Source: Entomortierella parvispora (taxonomy: Eukaryota > Mortierellomycota > Mortierellomycetes > Mortierellales > Mortierellaceae). From it: DNA of 64,000 bases. The translations under genes were made by a program, and so were the position numbers. Within the stretch, counting starts at the first letter, position 1. Every line of letters starts with the position of its first letter. Location: contig OY752146.1 of assembly GCA_963573315.1 (NCBI GenBank), forward strand, positions 1,984,001-2,048,000, given 5' to 3'. The notes beneath the pieces are model-generated. The model had not been told where the DNA came from. It did not search any database and worked only from the letters and a program-made list of their open reading frames with translations. This document shows positions 33,163 through 45,400 of the stretch, in pieces.

Positions 33163-33470
33163 AAATGAAATATATAGAATGAACCCGGCGGTATCATAGA
33201 AAGAATATAAAGGAAGAGAAAAATGCAGCTAAAAGACGTAGGGCCGTCTCTTTGGATCGACGCGATGTCCAAGAGCGTGTCAATTTTCAGTAACAGGATT
33301 CACACAGATTTCACGCAAGTCGGTCGCGCCTTGAATCCATTAATCACCCTCCCCGTTCTCCAGCTAGTCGTTCTTCTCAGCCTCAAAGGTTGTATTACAC
33401 ATATCTGACCTTTTATTTTTCACTAACAAAACAACAATGACAACAACAACAGCGACAGCCTTTCCACATT
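33163..33470. other. convergent 3' intergenic region
   Basis: 308 bp between the stops of the decarboxylase (plus) and the DNA-PKcs gene (minus). It holds AT-rich 3'UTR-like sequence and a CAACAACAA-rich stretch at 33433-33455. No gene. Confidence 0.5.
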
Positions 33471-36400
33471 TTAGATCCAGCTGTGCCAACCCGACCAGCA
33501 GCGACCCAAGATATCGGGGTCCGTAGCCATGTCGATGAGACACTCGATCTGAGCCTGGACACTAGGGCACACCTCCCCGTATTGGGCGCGCACTCTCTGG
33601 TCCGAGTCTCCTAGGGCAATCTTGCTAATTGCCTTCAGGTAGGGTTTTCCGCTGTGACCCATCTTGAGCTCGGAAACAGTTAGGTACGCAGGGTTGTAAC
33701 CTTCCAGCTTCTTTCGAGCATTGTCCATCTTTTGCTGAAGGTACCAAGCAGGCGGATCCGAACTGGCCTCATCAATCTCGAACGATTCCATATCTGCACC
33801 CTGTTTTTCTATTTCAAAGAAAAAAAAAAAAAGAAAAAAAATTTCAGTGTTAATTCTTCAACAAAGAAAAAACAAAGAAAGGTCAAGGACAAAAACATAC
33901 TCAGTTGCTTGGCCTGGTTCAATGCAAACTTTCTCCAGTCGAGCAAAGGTTCCTTGACAAAGACATCCATCGTGTTCAAGATCACATCCTTCTTGCCCTG
34001 CAGCGCTTTCATAATACACACCATCGGGTGTTCCAACAGACCCTTGGGTCCCAGCGGATTCAAGAACGACGAGAGCTGACGCGTCAAACGGAACGGCACC
34101 AACTCGGGCACGGGCAATACCTCCGTTGCCGATCCAAACGCGTGTCCGAAATCAATAGGGATCATACAACCAGTCGACTTGTCAACCAAAAAGTTCTCCA
34201 AGTGTCGGTCACCGATACCCAAAAGGTACGAACACACATTGATCGCCGCCAAAGACTTTGCAAATTCTGACCGCAGCATCAAAAATGCCTCGGGCGAAGC
34301 CGCCAGCTGCGTAATCGACGTCCGCAAGAGATCCTCACGATAAAAGCTATATAGGGCTTCCAGATTCTTTGTCACCTTTTCGCGACTGGCTTGCATAAAC
34401 ATGTTGGGGTAACCTGACAGACAGGAAGACAAATAGATCAATGTCAACAAACGGCAGTGTCAAAAACAGGAGGTCATAAACAACAGGAACTTTGAACTTT
34501 CAGAGGATGCCGATTCTTACCCATCATTTCGCCCTTAAAACTATCCACGAACTTGCCGTACTGTTCCTGACCCTTTCTCCAGATTTCTTTGCGAGGTATC
34601 TGAGACTCAATGCAATGCCGGAGAGGCACCGTATTGTTGACCCACTCGAGGATGCCCAAAGACAGCGACATGGGAATTACACTGTAAGTTCCAATGCTGA
34701 TATCTTGACGCGAGCACTGGGGATCCTTCCGCATGATATCATTCATCAAACCGAACAATTGCTGAATTCGCTGATCTAGTCTTAGATCCTCGCCACCCTA
34801 GTAGGTTGTTATCATTGGCATTGTGGAGCGTGTGGTTAGTGTGGCGCTGGTATTAAAGGTGATAAAAGAAGGAAAGAGAGAGAGAGTAGCAATCTTGAGT
34901 ATAAACTACAAGTCCTTTACCTTCACAAGGAACATGTATTCCTTTTCATCGCTTCCAAGAATGCAGATTCTCTTTGGCTTGCGAATAGAACTCATGGTCA
35001 AAATCCTGTCATCGAATCTCACAATAGTCGAAATCTGCTGAGGAGGGTTCCTCCCATTATACTGGCCTGGGATGTCGATGGTTCCCTCATGATCCGATGA
35101 CTGGAACGTGCTTAGCCTACATGGACATGTCGTACAAAATGGTGTTTGTCATAGGTTTTCTTGTGTTGGGCAGATGAAAAATGAGTACCCAAATAAAAAC
35201 ACTCCTCTTATCCTTACCAGGGACTGTAGGCTTTGAGGAGGCCACCATCCGTTGGCTTGCGGGAAGCAGCCCACTGTTGGATGTCGTTATTGCACAGTTT
35301 GAGGATCACGGTCAGCTCTTTTGTGTTTGCGGTGACAAGAGTTTTTCCAGTAGTACCTATGTGAAAGCGAAGGTAAAGTGACGCGTTAGCTCTGCTACAG
35401 CTCGCGTTTCGAAAATAAGTCCGTGATCGATGCAACCCTTGATGCTTTACCACAAAGGCCGTCCAGCTTCGATCCGAATTTGGACGCCACCGTCTTGCCG
35501 ACGGTTCCCAATCTGGGATTATTCGGGTCTAAAAGAAGTCGACGCACGTCTTGATACAAAGCCATGATCTTCTCTTGGTCCCTGACCTTGCTGATCACCA
35601 ATGTCTATAGTGACCCATTTGCATTGGTAAAAGGATATCAGATTCATGAAAAAATCTCTGCATTTGATGGAGGTGAAAGCAACGCTTACCCGCAGTTGAT
35701 CCACAAAGTCTTTGATGATGTGCTCCGGGTTGGTAAGGCGTCGAAGCTCCAAGATAAAGTCGTCTTTCAACGGGGAGTGAATGAGCTTCTTGAGCGTCTG
35801 GACATTACTCCGAAGTTTCTCCCCTGAGGAGCTGTTCTCAAACACGTAGTTCTCAGAACTGATTGTCAGAGGGTAGTACAACGCATTAGGATATTGTTTT
35901 GCGATCTAGAAAGAGGGGAGGGGGGAGTATGGCAGAATGAGTCAGACATGAACAAAAAGCGTTACACATCTTTCAAATGGGAAGAGGGCTAAAAACTCAA
36001 AGAAGCGGAACGTACAGCCAATAGAATGGGCATCACACAATTGCCAATTGGTTTATCAAGGACGGCCACCATTTGCGGGATCCAACGCACAAAGGTCCAG
36101 CATCTTGGAAAGTCGGAAACCTATAAATTTGCAGCGAACGTGTTTTAGTGTTGTGGATGACAATCGAATGCGCGCTACCGTCCATACACCAATAGAACAA
36201 AGCGGCATCAACTCTGCGTCATTCATCCGAGCGTACCAGTTCCAGGAAGAGCTTTCGACTCTCGCCTGGTTTCTCAATGATTTGAAGCAACCGAGGGAAG
36301 AGTTCGGAGGCGCCACTGTCGTCCTCACGCATAGCGAGCAACGTGTGTTTCACCACCATCTTTGCATAGATACCTTCATCTTTGACGCTCTAAGGAAAAA

Positions 36401-39400
36401 AAAGGTTGCGTGTTAGACACTCGTCGTCTCCTTCTGTGGTGCCTTCTTATTGCGACGTAAATATGGTGATCACGCCTCTTACCAAAGCCAAAGGACCCTT
36501 GTCATCTTTTTCATGGTGCCTTAAGATATTGTCGCAATACTGGGCAGTGGTTAAACGCAGTTTCTTTGACATCTGAGGGGAGTTTAATGAACAATGAGAA
36601 TCGTTAGTAACCAAGATCCAACTATCCAAGCTATGCACGAAACTAGACAATACTCAACACATTGACTTACATTGTCGCTGATCACAGATCGAAGACATTC
36701 AAATCCATGTCTCTGCAGTTTAAGAGAAATGTTGGTTTCGCCACCTTCACTGGATCTTGACGCAAGGAACCTACGGCTGTTCTCATTGTTTCGAACACTC
36801 TCTAAAGCCGCCGGGTTCTCAACAACAAGATCTCGCAAGAGTCCATAGGCTTTGCTGCCCAATAAACTTAACTCCGCGGATTGAGACGTGCTTGGACTGC
36901 GAACATTAACCTACACTCAATAAACGATTGCAGGTCAGATTAATTCCCATATCGAGAAAAAAGAGAACCCCCCCCCCCCATTTCAAGACGAGAAACGAAG
37001 AATACCTTTGCTTCCTCATACGTCGACAATGCATCTACCAAGCCCTCCGCCTTTCGAACACCATCCAATTCGACGGTTGCCTTTTCCAAAGCCAGCTTGA
37101 GTTGACTTTGGTAAATATCAAACGCCGGAGCCTGCAGTTCCCTCATCCTGACAATACAAATATCTGCAACGGTATGGTTGCCCTGTTCTCGCGCCGCAGA
37201 TCCCATGTGTTTGTAGTTGTGGATACAATGTCTGGTAACCTCGCGTTCCTGCGATCTCGTGAACTATCAAAGGAAAGAAATAAATTTCGCTTTTCAGTTA
37301 TAGGCGTCTACCCTCCATTGACAGACCGTATGGCGTAGAACTCACAATCATTTGTCCCTCGAGGCGCGTGATCATGGCGTTGCGGTCGTCCAAGACGTTG
37401 TTCCAAGTAATCATCGTGTCTGTTGTCTTCCCTGGGAACCTATTTTCCCATTTCGCAAGCAGAGGTGTCAAAGGGTCTTGAGCAGAGCCTCTGAGGGCCA
37501 TTTCAACCCCTCCTAAGAATTCCTCCATTTCGACCACCTTTAGGAACAATTATTTTCAAAAAAAAAAAAAAAAAAGATAGCGGTAAGTGATACATGAAAA
37601 CTCGATTAAGCGCACAGTTGAGACTGAAAATGAATATAACAAGAACTTTACCCTCTGTAAGCCAGACAGCTCATGAAGACGCGGTTTCTCAGAGAGCGGG
37701 TGAAGGTTGGACCAGACTGAAAGGAAACGATCAAAGGATCTCATCACGTAGTACGAAGCCTGTTTGAAATCTTGGCGGATCACGGCGGCCATGGCCAGTT
37801 CTAGGGGGCAGGAAGCAAGTCAAGATTTACATTAGCGGAGTTGTTTAGAACATTGAGAGACCAGCCGTATGAGATAGATACTTTACCCGGTTGATACTGC
37901 GAGGTCAAGATATTCTGGTGCACAGGATGGTTCATTGCGTCATCAATGAACTTGAATAGTGGATTCGGGTTATCCGCGCTCCAGAGCTCCAACATATCGT
38001 CCACGCGTCTGCCGTCCGCCAACTTGGTGTAAGATGTCAAGTAGTAGTACAAATAGGGGTCGAGATATTCTTCTGTCCAGACTTCCATAGGGTCGTGGTC
38101 TAAATCCGAGATCATGTTCTCCTCCAGAGTATCCCAGTTTCCAAGATGCTCCAGACACTCGAGACGACCTTGAGCCCAAATGTTCTTCTCAGCCTCGTCA
38201 ATATCGAACTCGTTTTCAAAGAGTCTCGTGATGCCATCAAAGTAGACACGAACAGCTCGGTCGTAGTCGCCAACGACTTCAGCCTCGATGGCTTCTCTCG
38301 TGTAGGTTGTGGTAGCGACCTTGCTTTCGTAGATGCTCTTGAATATGTCCTTCTCGTCCACAGATTTGTAAATGCGCGCCAGCTCAATCCAGCTCTGTCT
38401 CTTCGGGTCATGCACTCCAGAGGAAGCAGTCTTCTGTCTCTTAGTAGATCGCTCCTTGGGCTGGAAGTTTTGAATTTGCTTTTCGATCAAGATAATGCCA
38501 AGGTGCTGGTTGGAGCTTCGAATCGCGACCTTGGAAACCAGATCCGCAGGGATGTCCGCTTCGCCAAAGTCATGACAAATACGGAGGATACTTCCAACAA
38601 ATGGGGTATAATGCATGGTTGATTTTTGCAAGATCAACTTGAAGTCCCCAACAAGTGTTTCCTTGAACTGAGTTGCCTCGTTCTCGGACTAAATCAAAAG
38701 AACATTGTTATTGTCTCTGTTAATTGTGGCTCTTCTAGACAAGGGTTAGTCCTGAATTGCCAGTATCGGGTCAAGATTGTTTGCTTACCATTTCATTGTA
38801 GGAGTCAACCTGTCCCATAAGGCTGGTTACGAGCTTGCTGAACAGCATTCTGCAAATATCCACATCCATCTCGGCTAGATTTTGTAGAGGTCGAATGATA
38901 TCCGAATAGGAGATCTGGATATCTGGAAGATCTCCATCTCTGTACTTTCGAATCATGGACACACTCTTGGCCCTTGCTATCTCCCTGTCCACTGCTTGAC
39001 GCATCCTGTTTTGCATTCTGGCCTCATACACCTTTTTAAACTGCTGGGACTGGGTCACTTGGTCCTTCTTCACGCTGCGGTATTGTAGCCTTCTGTACTT
39101 TTGGTCTGTGCTCGACGCGGACAATTGAGATCCCAGAGTAGGGCCAAATCTGTCTCTAGCAGCTCCACCCTCAGGGATCGACGGGTTTTTAAATAGTAAG
39201 GTCGAATTCGAGGTGGAGGAGCCTCCCAGCTGAGATCGTATCCCCTGTGCACCGCCATCAAGCGTCATACTGAACTCGAATGTGGACTGAGTCGCCTTAA
39301 GTTCATCTTCTGCCAGGGTGATATCATTCCCTACTGTCTGGGACTGGCTCTGTTGGGTTTGAACAAACAGCGGTGTCATTGCCGATGTGTTGCGCCAAGA

Positions 39401-42400
39401 GGTATCAATATTGGCAAACTGATCGTTGAACTTTGCGTTGGGCAAAGGCTCAGAGAAGATGGGCTCGCTGTAATCCGAGCTCTTCTTGGTCCGATCCAAG
39501 ATCATATAGGTAGCGTAGTTCAGGAACTTGTCCTCTGCCTGAGTGTCGTACATGTTTCTATTATTAAAGCACAATGAGGGTCAATGACCAGCATTGAGGA
39601 TTAACACCGTAATGAACATGGCATCAAGTTGTGTTGTTGACTATACCTGACAATTTCTCCAAGACGAAGGAATGTATCGTTGGGGAGTCTGTTCTTGCCA
39701 TACCAAAATTCCACAACAGTGTGACGAATCGACTCGCTTGGATCACCCAGTCCACGAAGTAACTGAGGTCTCAATTCATCTGCCACCTCCTTCACGAGTG
39801 CATTCTTATCAAAGAGCACCATTAGGACAGAGTAGTACAATTTCTAAAAGTCAGGGAAAAAATGGACCTTGTTTAGTGCTTCATGCGGCTGGGCAGGGAG
39901 AGAAGCAGCCTTCAAATCTTTCAGCTTACTCTGCATTCCACACTAGAGTGATTAGAAAACTCTAGGATAAGAGTATCCAAAAGGTACTTGATCTGCACCG
40001 GGTTAAGCGAATCGCAAAGACCGTAAACAATAGACAGAGAGGCGAACTGGGTTGCCTCATCCCTATTGCATTGAATTTAAAGGCACTGTTAGCACCCTGA
40101 CATTAGGTTTTCCCCGACAAAGAGAGATAAGAGACAGCGTAGTGATATACTTGTGCTTCAAGCATCCCAAGAAATTGAGTCCTTGGAGGGATTGCAATAG
40201 ATCGGGCAGATGAGCAGCACGGCCTGCGAGAATCTCAAGAGCCAACGTCCTTTCTTCTCCAAGAAACTGCGGGAAAAGAAAAAGTAGCCTAGGCCCGAAC
40301 ACGTCGGTGATTTCTGAGTAGTTCAGTTGCACTTTGTGAAGAGAGTTAAGGAATTGCACCGTGCCATTCCTTTTGCTCGCAGTGGGTTTCGAAGATGGAA
40401 GCAAAAGTTCGGAAAGCTAAGAAATGAAAGAGGATTTATGAGATCTCATGTAGCAACCCAAACGGACAAGTGACATGGAATTAGTTACTCACCTTTTTGA
40501 TGACCATGTCCTGGAACTCATTGTTCATGCAGTGGTGCTTCTTCATATACGCCAGAGCAAGACCACAGACCTCAGCCGCGGAGGTATAGAGTTGCTTGAG
40601 AGAGCTGTCCATATTTCGAACCAGAGCCTCATAATACTCTTCTTCCCGAAGATTGCCTAGGTCAATCTCTGGTCCGCTGTAAAATGGAGGATTGTCATGG
40701 GTGAGGACAATGCCAAGAAGTTGAATTCCCGTGACATTGCGCTTTTCTTCCTTGATGTTCTTGAAGTTGTTGTAGATGATGGTCTAAAGTGACAAAAATA
40801 TAGAAATTATTATAAGGCGGATGGAACAACCCATTTTTATCATCAAGCCCATCCATGGAGGTTCATCAGCATACAGTTGGAACAATGGCGATGCTCGACC
40901 AATTCTCGAAGACACCCTTGATCAGTTCAATGTTGTTGAGTAGATACTGGCGCTGTTCGTGGTAGCAATATTTCATCATATAGCTCTACGAAATACAAAA
41001 GATCATGTTAACTGCACTATTTAGCATCGAAGCTAAAGAAAAAAGCACCATATTGCAAACATACCAGGAAGCTAAGCAACAACACGCGATCCTCATAATT
41101 GTCGGAAAGCTTGACGGAGTTGCCCCAGACGACAACAAGGACGCACAAATCCTGAACAAAGTAGCTCATAGGCTCACCATACGACTCGCCTTCCATGGCC
41201 AGACGCATCAGAGGCCGAACCCAGGATCTAGCGTACATCTCGAAAGCTTCAGGCATGTTGATGATGATCTTCGCCAAAAACAGTCGTATGTTAAGAGCAG
41301 AGCCTATAGACATGCCAAAGAGAGTATTATCAGACATCAGCACAAAATTCCAATTGAGACAATGAAGGGGCAGTTGTTCACCCATAGCTTACTTGGATTC
41401 ACCAGTTTGCGGTGGATATCCTTCATCCACGACGGCATCGCAGCATCGTCCTTGGCTAGTTCCGCAGGCGGAGGGGTGATGCTGGAATGCAGTTCCTTAA
41501 TGATCAGCAAAATCATCTTCATGCAAGGGTTCTTGTTGAGCTCATCCAATTCCATCGTTCTCTCAGACGTTTGAATACTAGCAGAAAAAAAGATGCCCAA
41601 AGAAATATGATCTTTAACGTTTGCTGTGCGTGCTCACAGTCGACCATGTATCATCACATCAGAGTGGTTACCTTGGGTCTGCTTTGGTTTCAGCGTCTTT
41701 GAGACTATCGCCAGTTTCATCTGACCCCCTGAGATTCTCGTTGCCTGCATCCCGTACGTCACCGGATAACAGGCCTTCGTCAAGGATACCGACGCTCTAT
41801 GACATGTCAAAGCGAAGTCCATTAGAAGAGCTGAATTCCCTCAAATCTCGTCCAACCAATGATTTCTCACCTGTGACAAACTGCTATCGCGCAAATATTG
41901 AGAAGACATGTACTGGTATCGAGGCACATAGCTGTTGCTGTTCAGAGACCTAGAGCGCAAATCCGACAGTCGAGTTTTGACCCAGGGTTTCGAGAGCACC
42001 TGCTTGAAATCATATCTAGCCACGAGATCCACAATGTTCTCCCAGACGTACTCCTTCTTGGCCTCATTGTCACGGAACAGGAACTGTCGGAAGAAGTCCT
42101 CTTTTCTTTGAGTGCACAGAATGGCGGCCGCGAGTGCATTATAGGCCGATCGCTTGAATTCATCCCGAATCAAGCCTGTTTCGGGAGTAAGAGAGGTCTA
42201 TGGATTGCATCAAGGCGGATGCTGTTAGAGTCAATGATCTGCAGTTCTTGCGTTCGAAGCATCACGTAGAAACTAGTGAAAAGTGAAAAAGGTGGTGTCT
42301 CTTACATTGTCCTGCTTAAATTTGGCCGCGTTGGCTGCCCTGAATACGTCCACAGTCAACTCCTTGCCAGTCGCCGCTTTTCCACCTGTGTAAGCATCTA

Positions 42401-45400
42401 CAATCTTGCTCTCTTTCGAATTGACCATATCCGTTGGCAACCTCATATACAAGACGTGGACAAGATCATAGTAGCATCCACGTTCAAGATAGTCTCGACG
42501 AATATCTGCGTCCAGGACGCGTGGTGGTTCCTGCTTAATGCCACTCATGATCCTTGAGATGTGCTGCGTATAAAACTCATTGACGCTGAGAGGAGGGACA
42601 ATCCTCAAGATGGGGAGCAGCACTTGGTGCACGATATTTCTCCGGTGCTCATCCGCGTGCGTCTTCTTGTAAAACTCCCTATTAATTGGATGGATAGTTA
42701 ATTTCACTTTCGACACAACACATCAATGTAGGCAATAATCCATGGTCGCGTCATACTCAAAACAATAGGTTGTGATCTCCAAGAACTTTGCCAACGGAAG
42801 CTTCAATGCGAACGAGGAAATGGCCCGCTGTATTTGTTCCATGTGCGGATGGTTCGATTCCCGAATGGCGATACCCATCAATGTCTTGAACAGACTTAAA
42901 CTGGTGGATGCAACCAGAGCCTTTAACAGCTTATCCAGCGCCGAAATGTATTCCCTGAATCTGAAGAAAAAGAGTGAAGAGTACGGTTAGACTCACTGAC
43001 GGCTGTCCTGGGGAAATGATCGACTTCAGAAAACCTACTGGGAGCCTCCTTCTTCGTATTCGGACGACACTGTTGGCATGACATTTAGAATAGCTCTATT
43101 CAACACCGGCTCAAACTAAAAAGCGGAGATGTAAGCAACTGATGTAATAATATCAACTGTTTTCGCGAGAAGAAAAAAAATACCCGTTTTGTCCTAGCTC
43201 CATCATACGACAGAAAGATCGGCAGAATCGGGAATGCCTCCGCCATCGCAGCCATGGTCAAATACTCATTCTTCTCACTATCGCGTTCGAAAAATGTTTG
43301 AAAGACATCAAAGAAATAGTTGACAAAGCTCTCTGATTTTGACATGCGCAACAGTCGAGGGTTAAGGGCGACAAGCTGTTTCCAGATTGATATCATCATC
43401 GACACCTGTTCCCATGCAAGAGAGTCTACACTATAAGGCGCGGGGTTGAAACAGCTATTAGTGCACTGAGAAGTGAAAGGCACCAGCATTCTTGCCATGC
43501 TACGGAGAGTACTTACATGCTCTTAAGAAGAGAGTGATCTTTGGAGAGCTATTACAGTTATAAGGAGCTCCGAATTAAGGATTGAAACTTACTATGGCCA
43601 TGGAATTTGGGTTCTTTTTCCTCATTGTTTTCCTCATCCTTACCTTCTCAAGAAAAGTATCCCTCTCAGTCTTGAGTTCAGGATGCGTGAATAAAAACTC
43701 CAAAAAGTCGTCCCAGATAAAGAGAAGTAGCGGCGTTGTCTTTGCGTAGTCCTTCAATACTGGCGATAGTTCCGAAAAATCGAGGGCAAATCGGCGGTTG
43801 ATCTCATAGGCATACTTCAAGTAGGTAATCTTGGCTTGTTCCGCATGCTCAACATCCAGTAAGCGCTTCCAGAGTCGACGTTGACATTGACTGTCGCTCA
43901 ACGAGAGTCGGAGCAAGGAGTTACAGTAGTTCATCCAAAGAGGATCTTGTGTTGTTTGAAACGACAGAAAGGTGTCAAACAGCGAAGTGATATACCCTCT
44001 GGATTGCGAAGCGGAGCCACCAAACATGCAGGGCAACATTTCGCATCGTTGAACCATCTCTATCCCATCCACAGCGCCCTTGCACTTGACGGCGTCTTCT
44101 CCTAACATTTATACGGCGTGAGTAAAGTTAGACAATGAGAATTTGCTCGAGTCCTTGCTGCTATTATTCGTCTGTTACCTCCTTTCGAGTCCATAGATAT
44201 CGCCAATGGCACAAGATCATTGTACGAGATAGTGTTCATCATAATCTGTCCGAGCTCGGTCAAGCTGTCCTCAGGAAGTTGCTTAAAAACTTTCAAGGCT
44301 GTTTCTAACTCATCTCTCCAAACCTTGGTTTCCTGTTCACTCTTCAGTAGCTCATCATTTCCAATGCTGTCAGGCATAAACATACAGGTTGCAAAGACTT
44401 CAAAGAAAGGGGTTCCCAGGATTTTGGAAGAGAGAAGTTGATCCATAAGTGTCTTGTCGCCACGATCCAGATGTCGGGAAGAGACCAGCGTTACGAAAAC
44501 AATGAGCTTTCGGACAGTGATAAAGTTCTGGTCCATGATCTGTCGCCGTTCTTGAGCCGTCAGCATCGTCGCCAAAGATCCACCGCCACGTGTGAGGACA
44601 CGCGTAAACTCCAGGCATGTCTCCAAAAACTGCTTGGATGCTTTCAGCACTGAGGATGACTTTACAAGGGTCACTGCCAGGCGATCAGTGCTCTCCATAT
44701 GACCCAGGAGCCAGCTGTAGTTTGATAGGGTTGATGCAAGCTGAGCGCACCATTTTTGGAAAGCGATTGGTCGGTCAATCGGCGGGGATGAGAACTCGGG
44801 TAGTGAGTAAATGGCTGATAAAAAGTTGGGGTTTTCTTTCACATTTGACCCAATCCATGCTCCCGGAGCGGGTGTGCCTGGATTCAGAAAAAAAAACGGG
44901 ATTCCATTTAGTTCTGTCGATGAGATATCAATGTAACATATGAGCGGCAGACATTCGCCTATGATCATACCCGGCAAGAGTTTGACGAAGGAATCAAACA
45001 GAGATCTACACATCTTGGTATACTCCATTTCGGACCGCGCAGTTTCACGGAGCAGCCACTGCACCAAGCCCTCTAAAGTGGTCTCTTCCACACCAGGGAA
45101 GTGTCTGCGCTCGTTCGAAACCTTCAAGAAGAGGGCTGCCTTAACTTGTATGATCCTTTGCAAATGCGAGATGGCGGTGCAGGTTTGCTGACGCGTACCA
45201 AGACCAGGAGGATCAGCCTCCGCAAATTTCAAGCTAAACAGCATCCAGTACATTAACTCCATGGTGTACTGGTTCACCAGTGTGCTCTCCTCGCGAAACA
45301 CTCTGTAGATACGATTCACGATCAAAGCTGCACCCAGGCGCTTGGCAGGACTTGTGTGGGAGGCAAGGTTGTAGACCCGTTTCAGCACAGATTTGACATT

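Noticed and set aside
44914-44970. Intron in exon 14 of DNA-PKcs
   Set aside because: Donor GTATGA and acceptor CGACAG are possible, but the segment is 57 nt, in frame and free of stops. Without transcripts I kept it as coding and flagged it in the gene entry.
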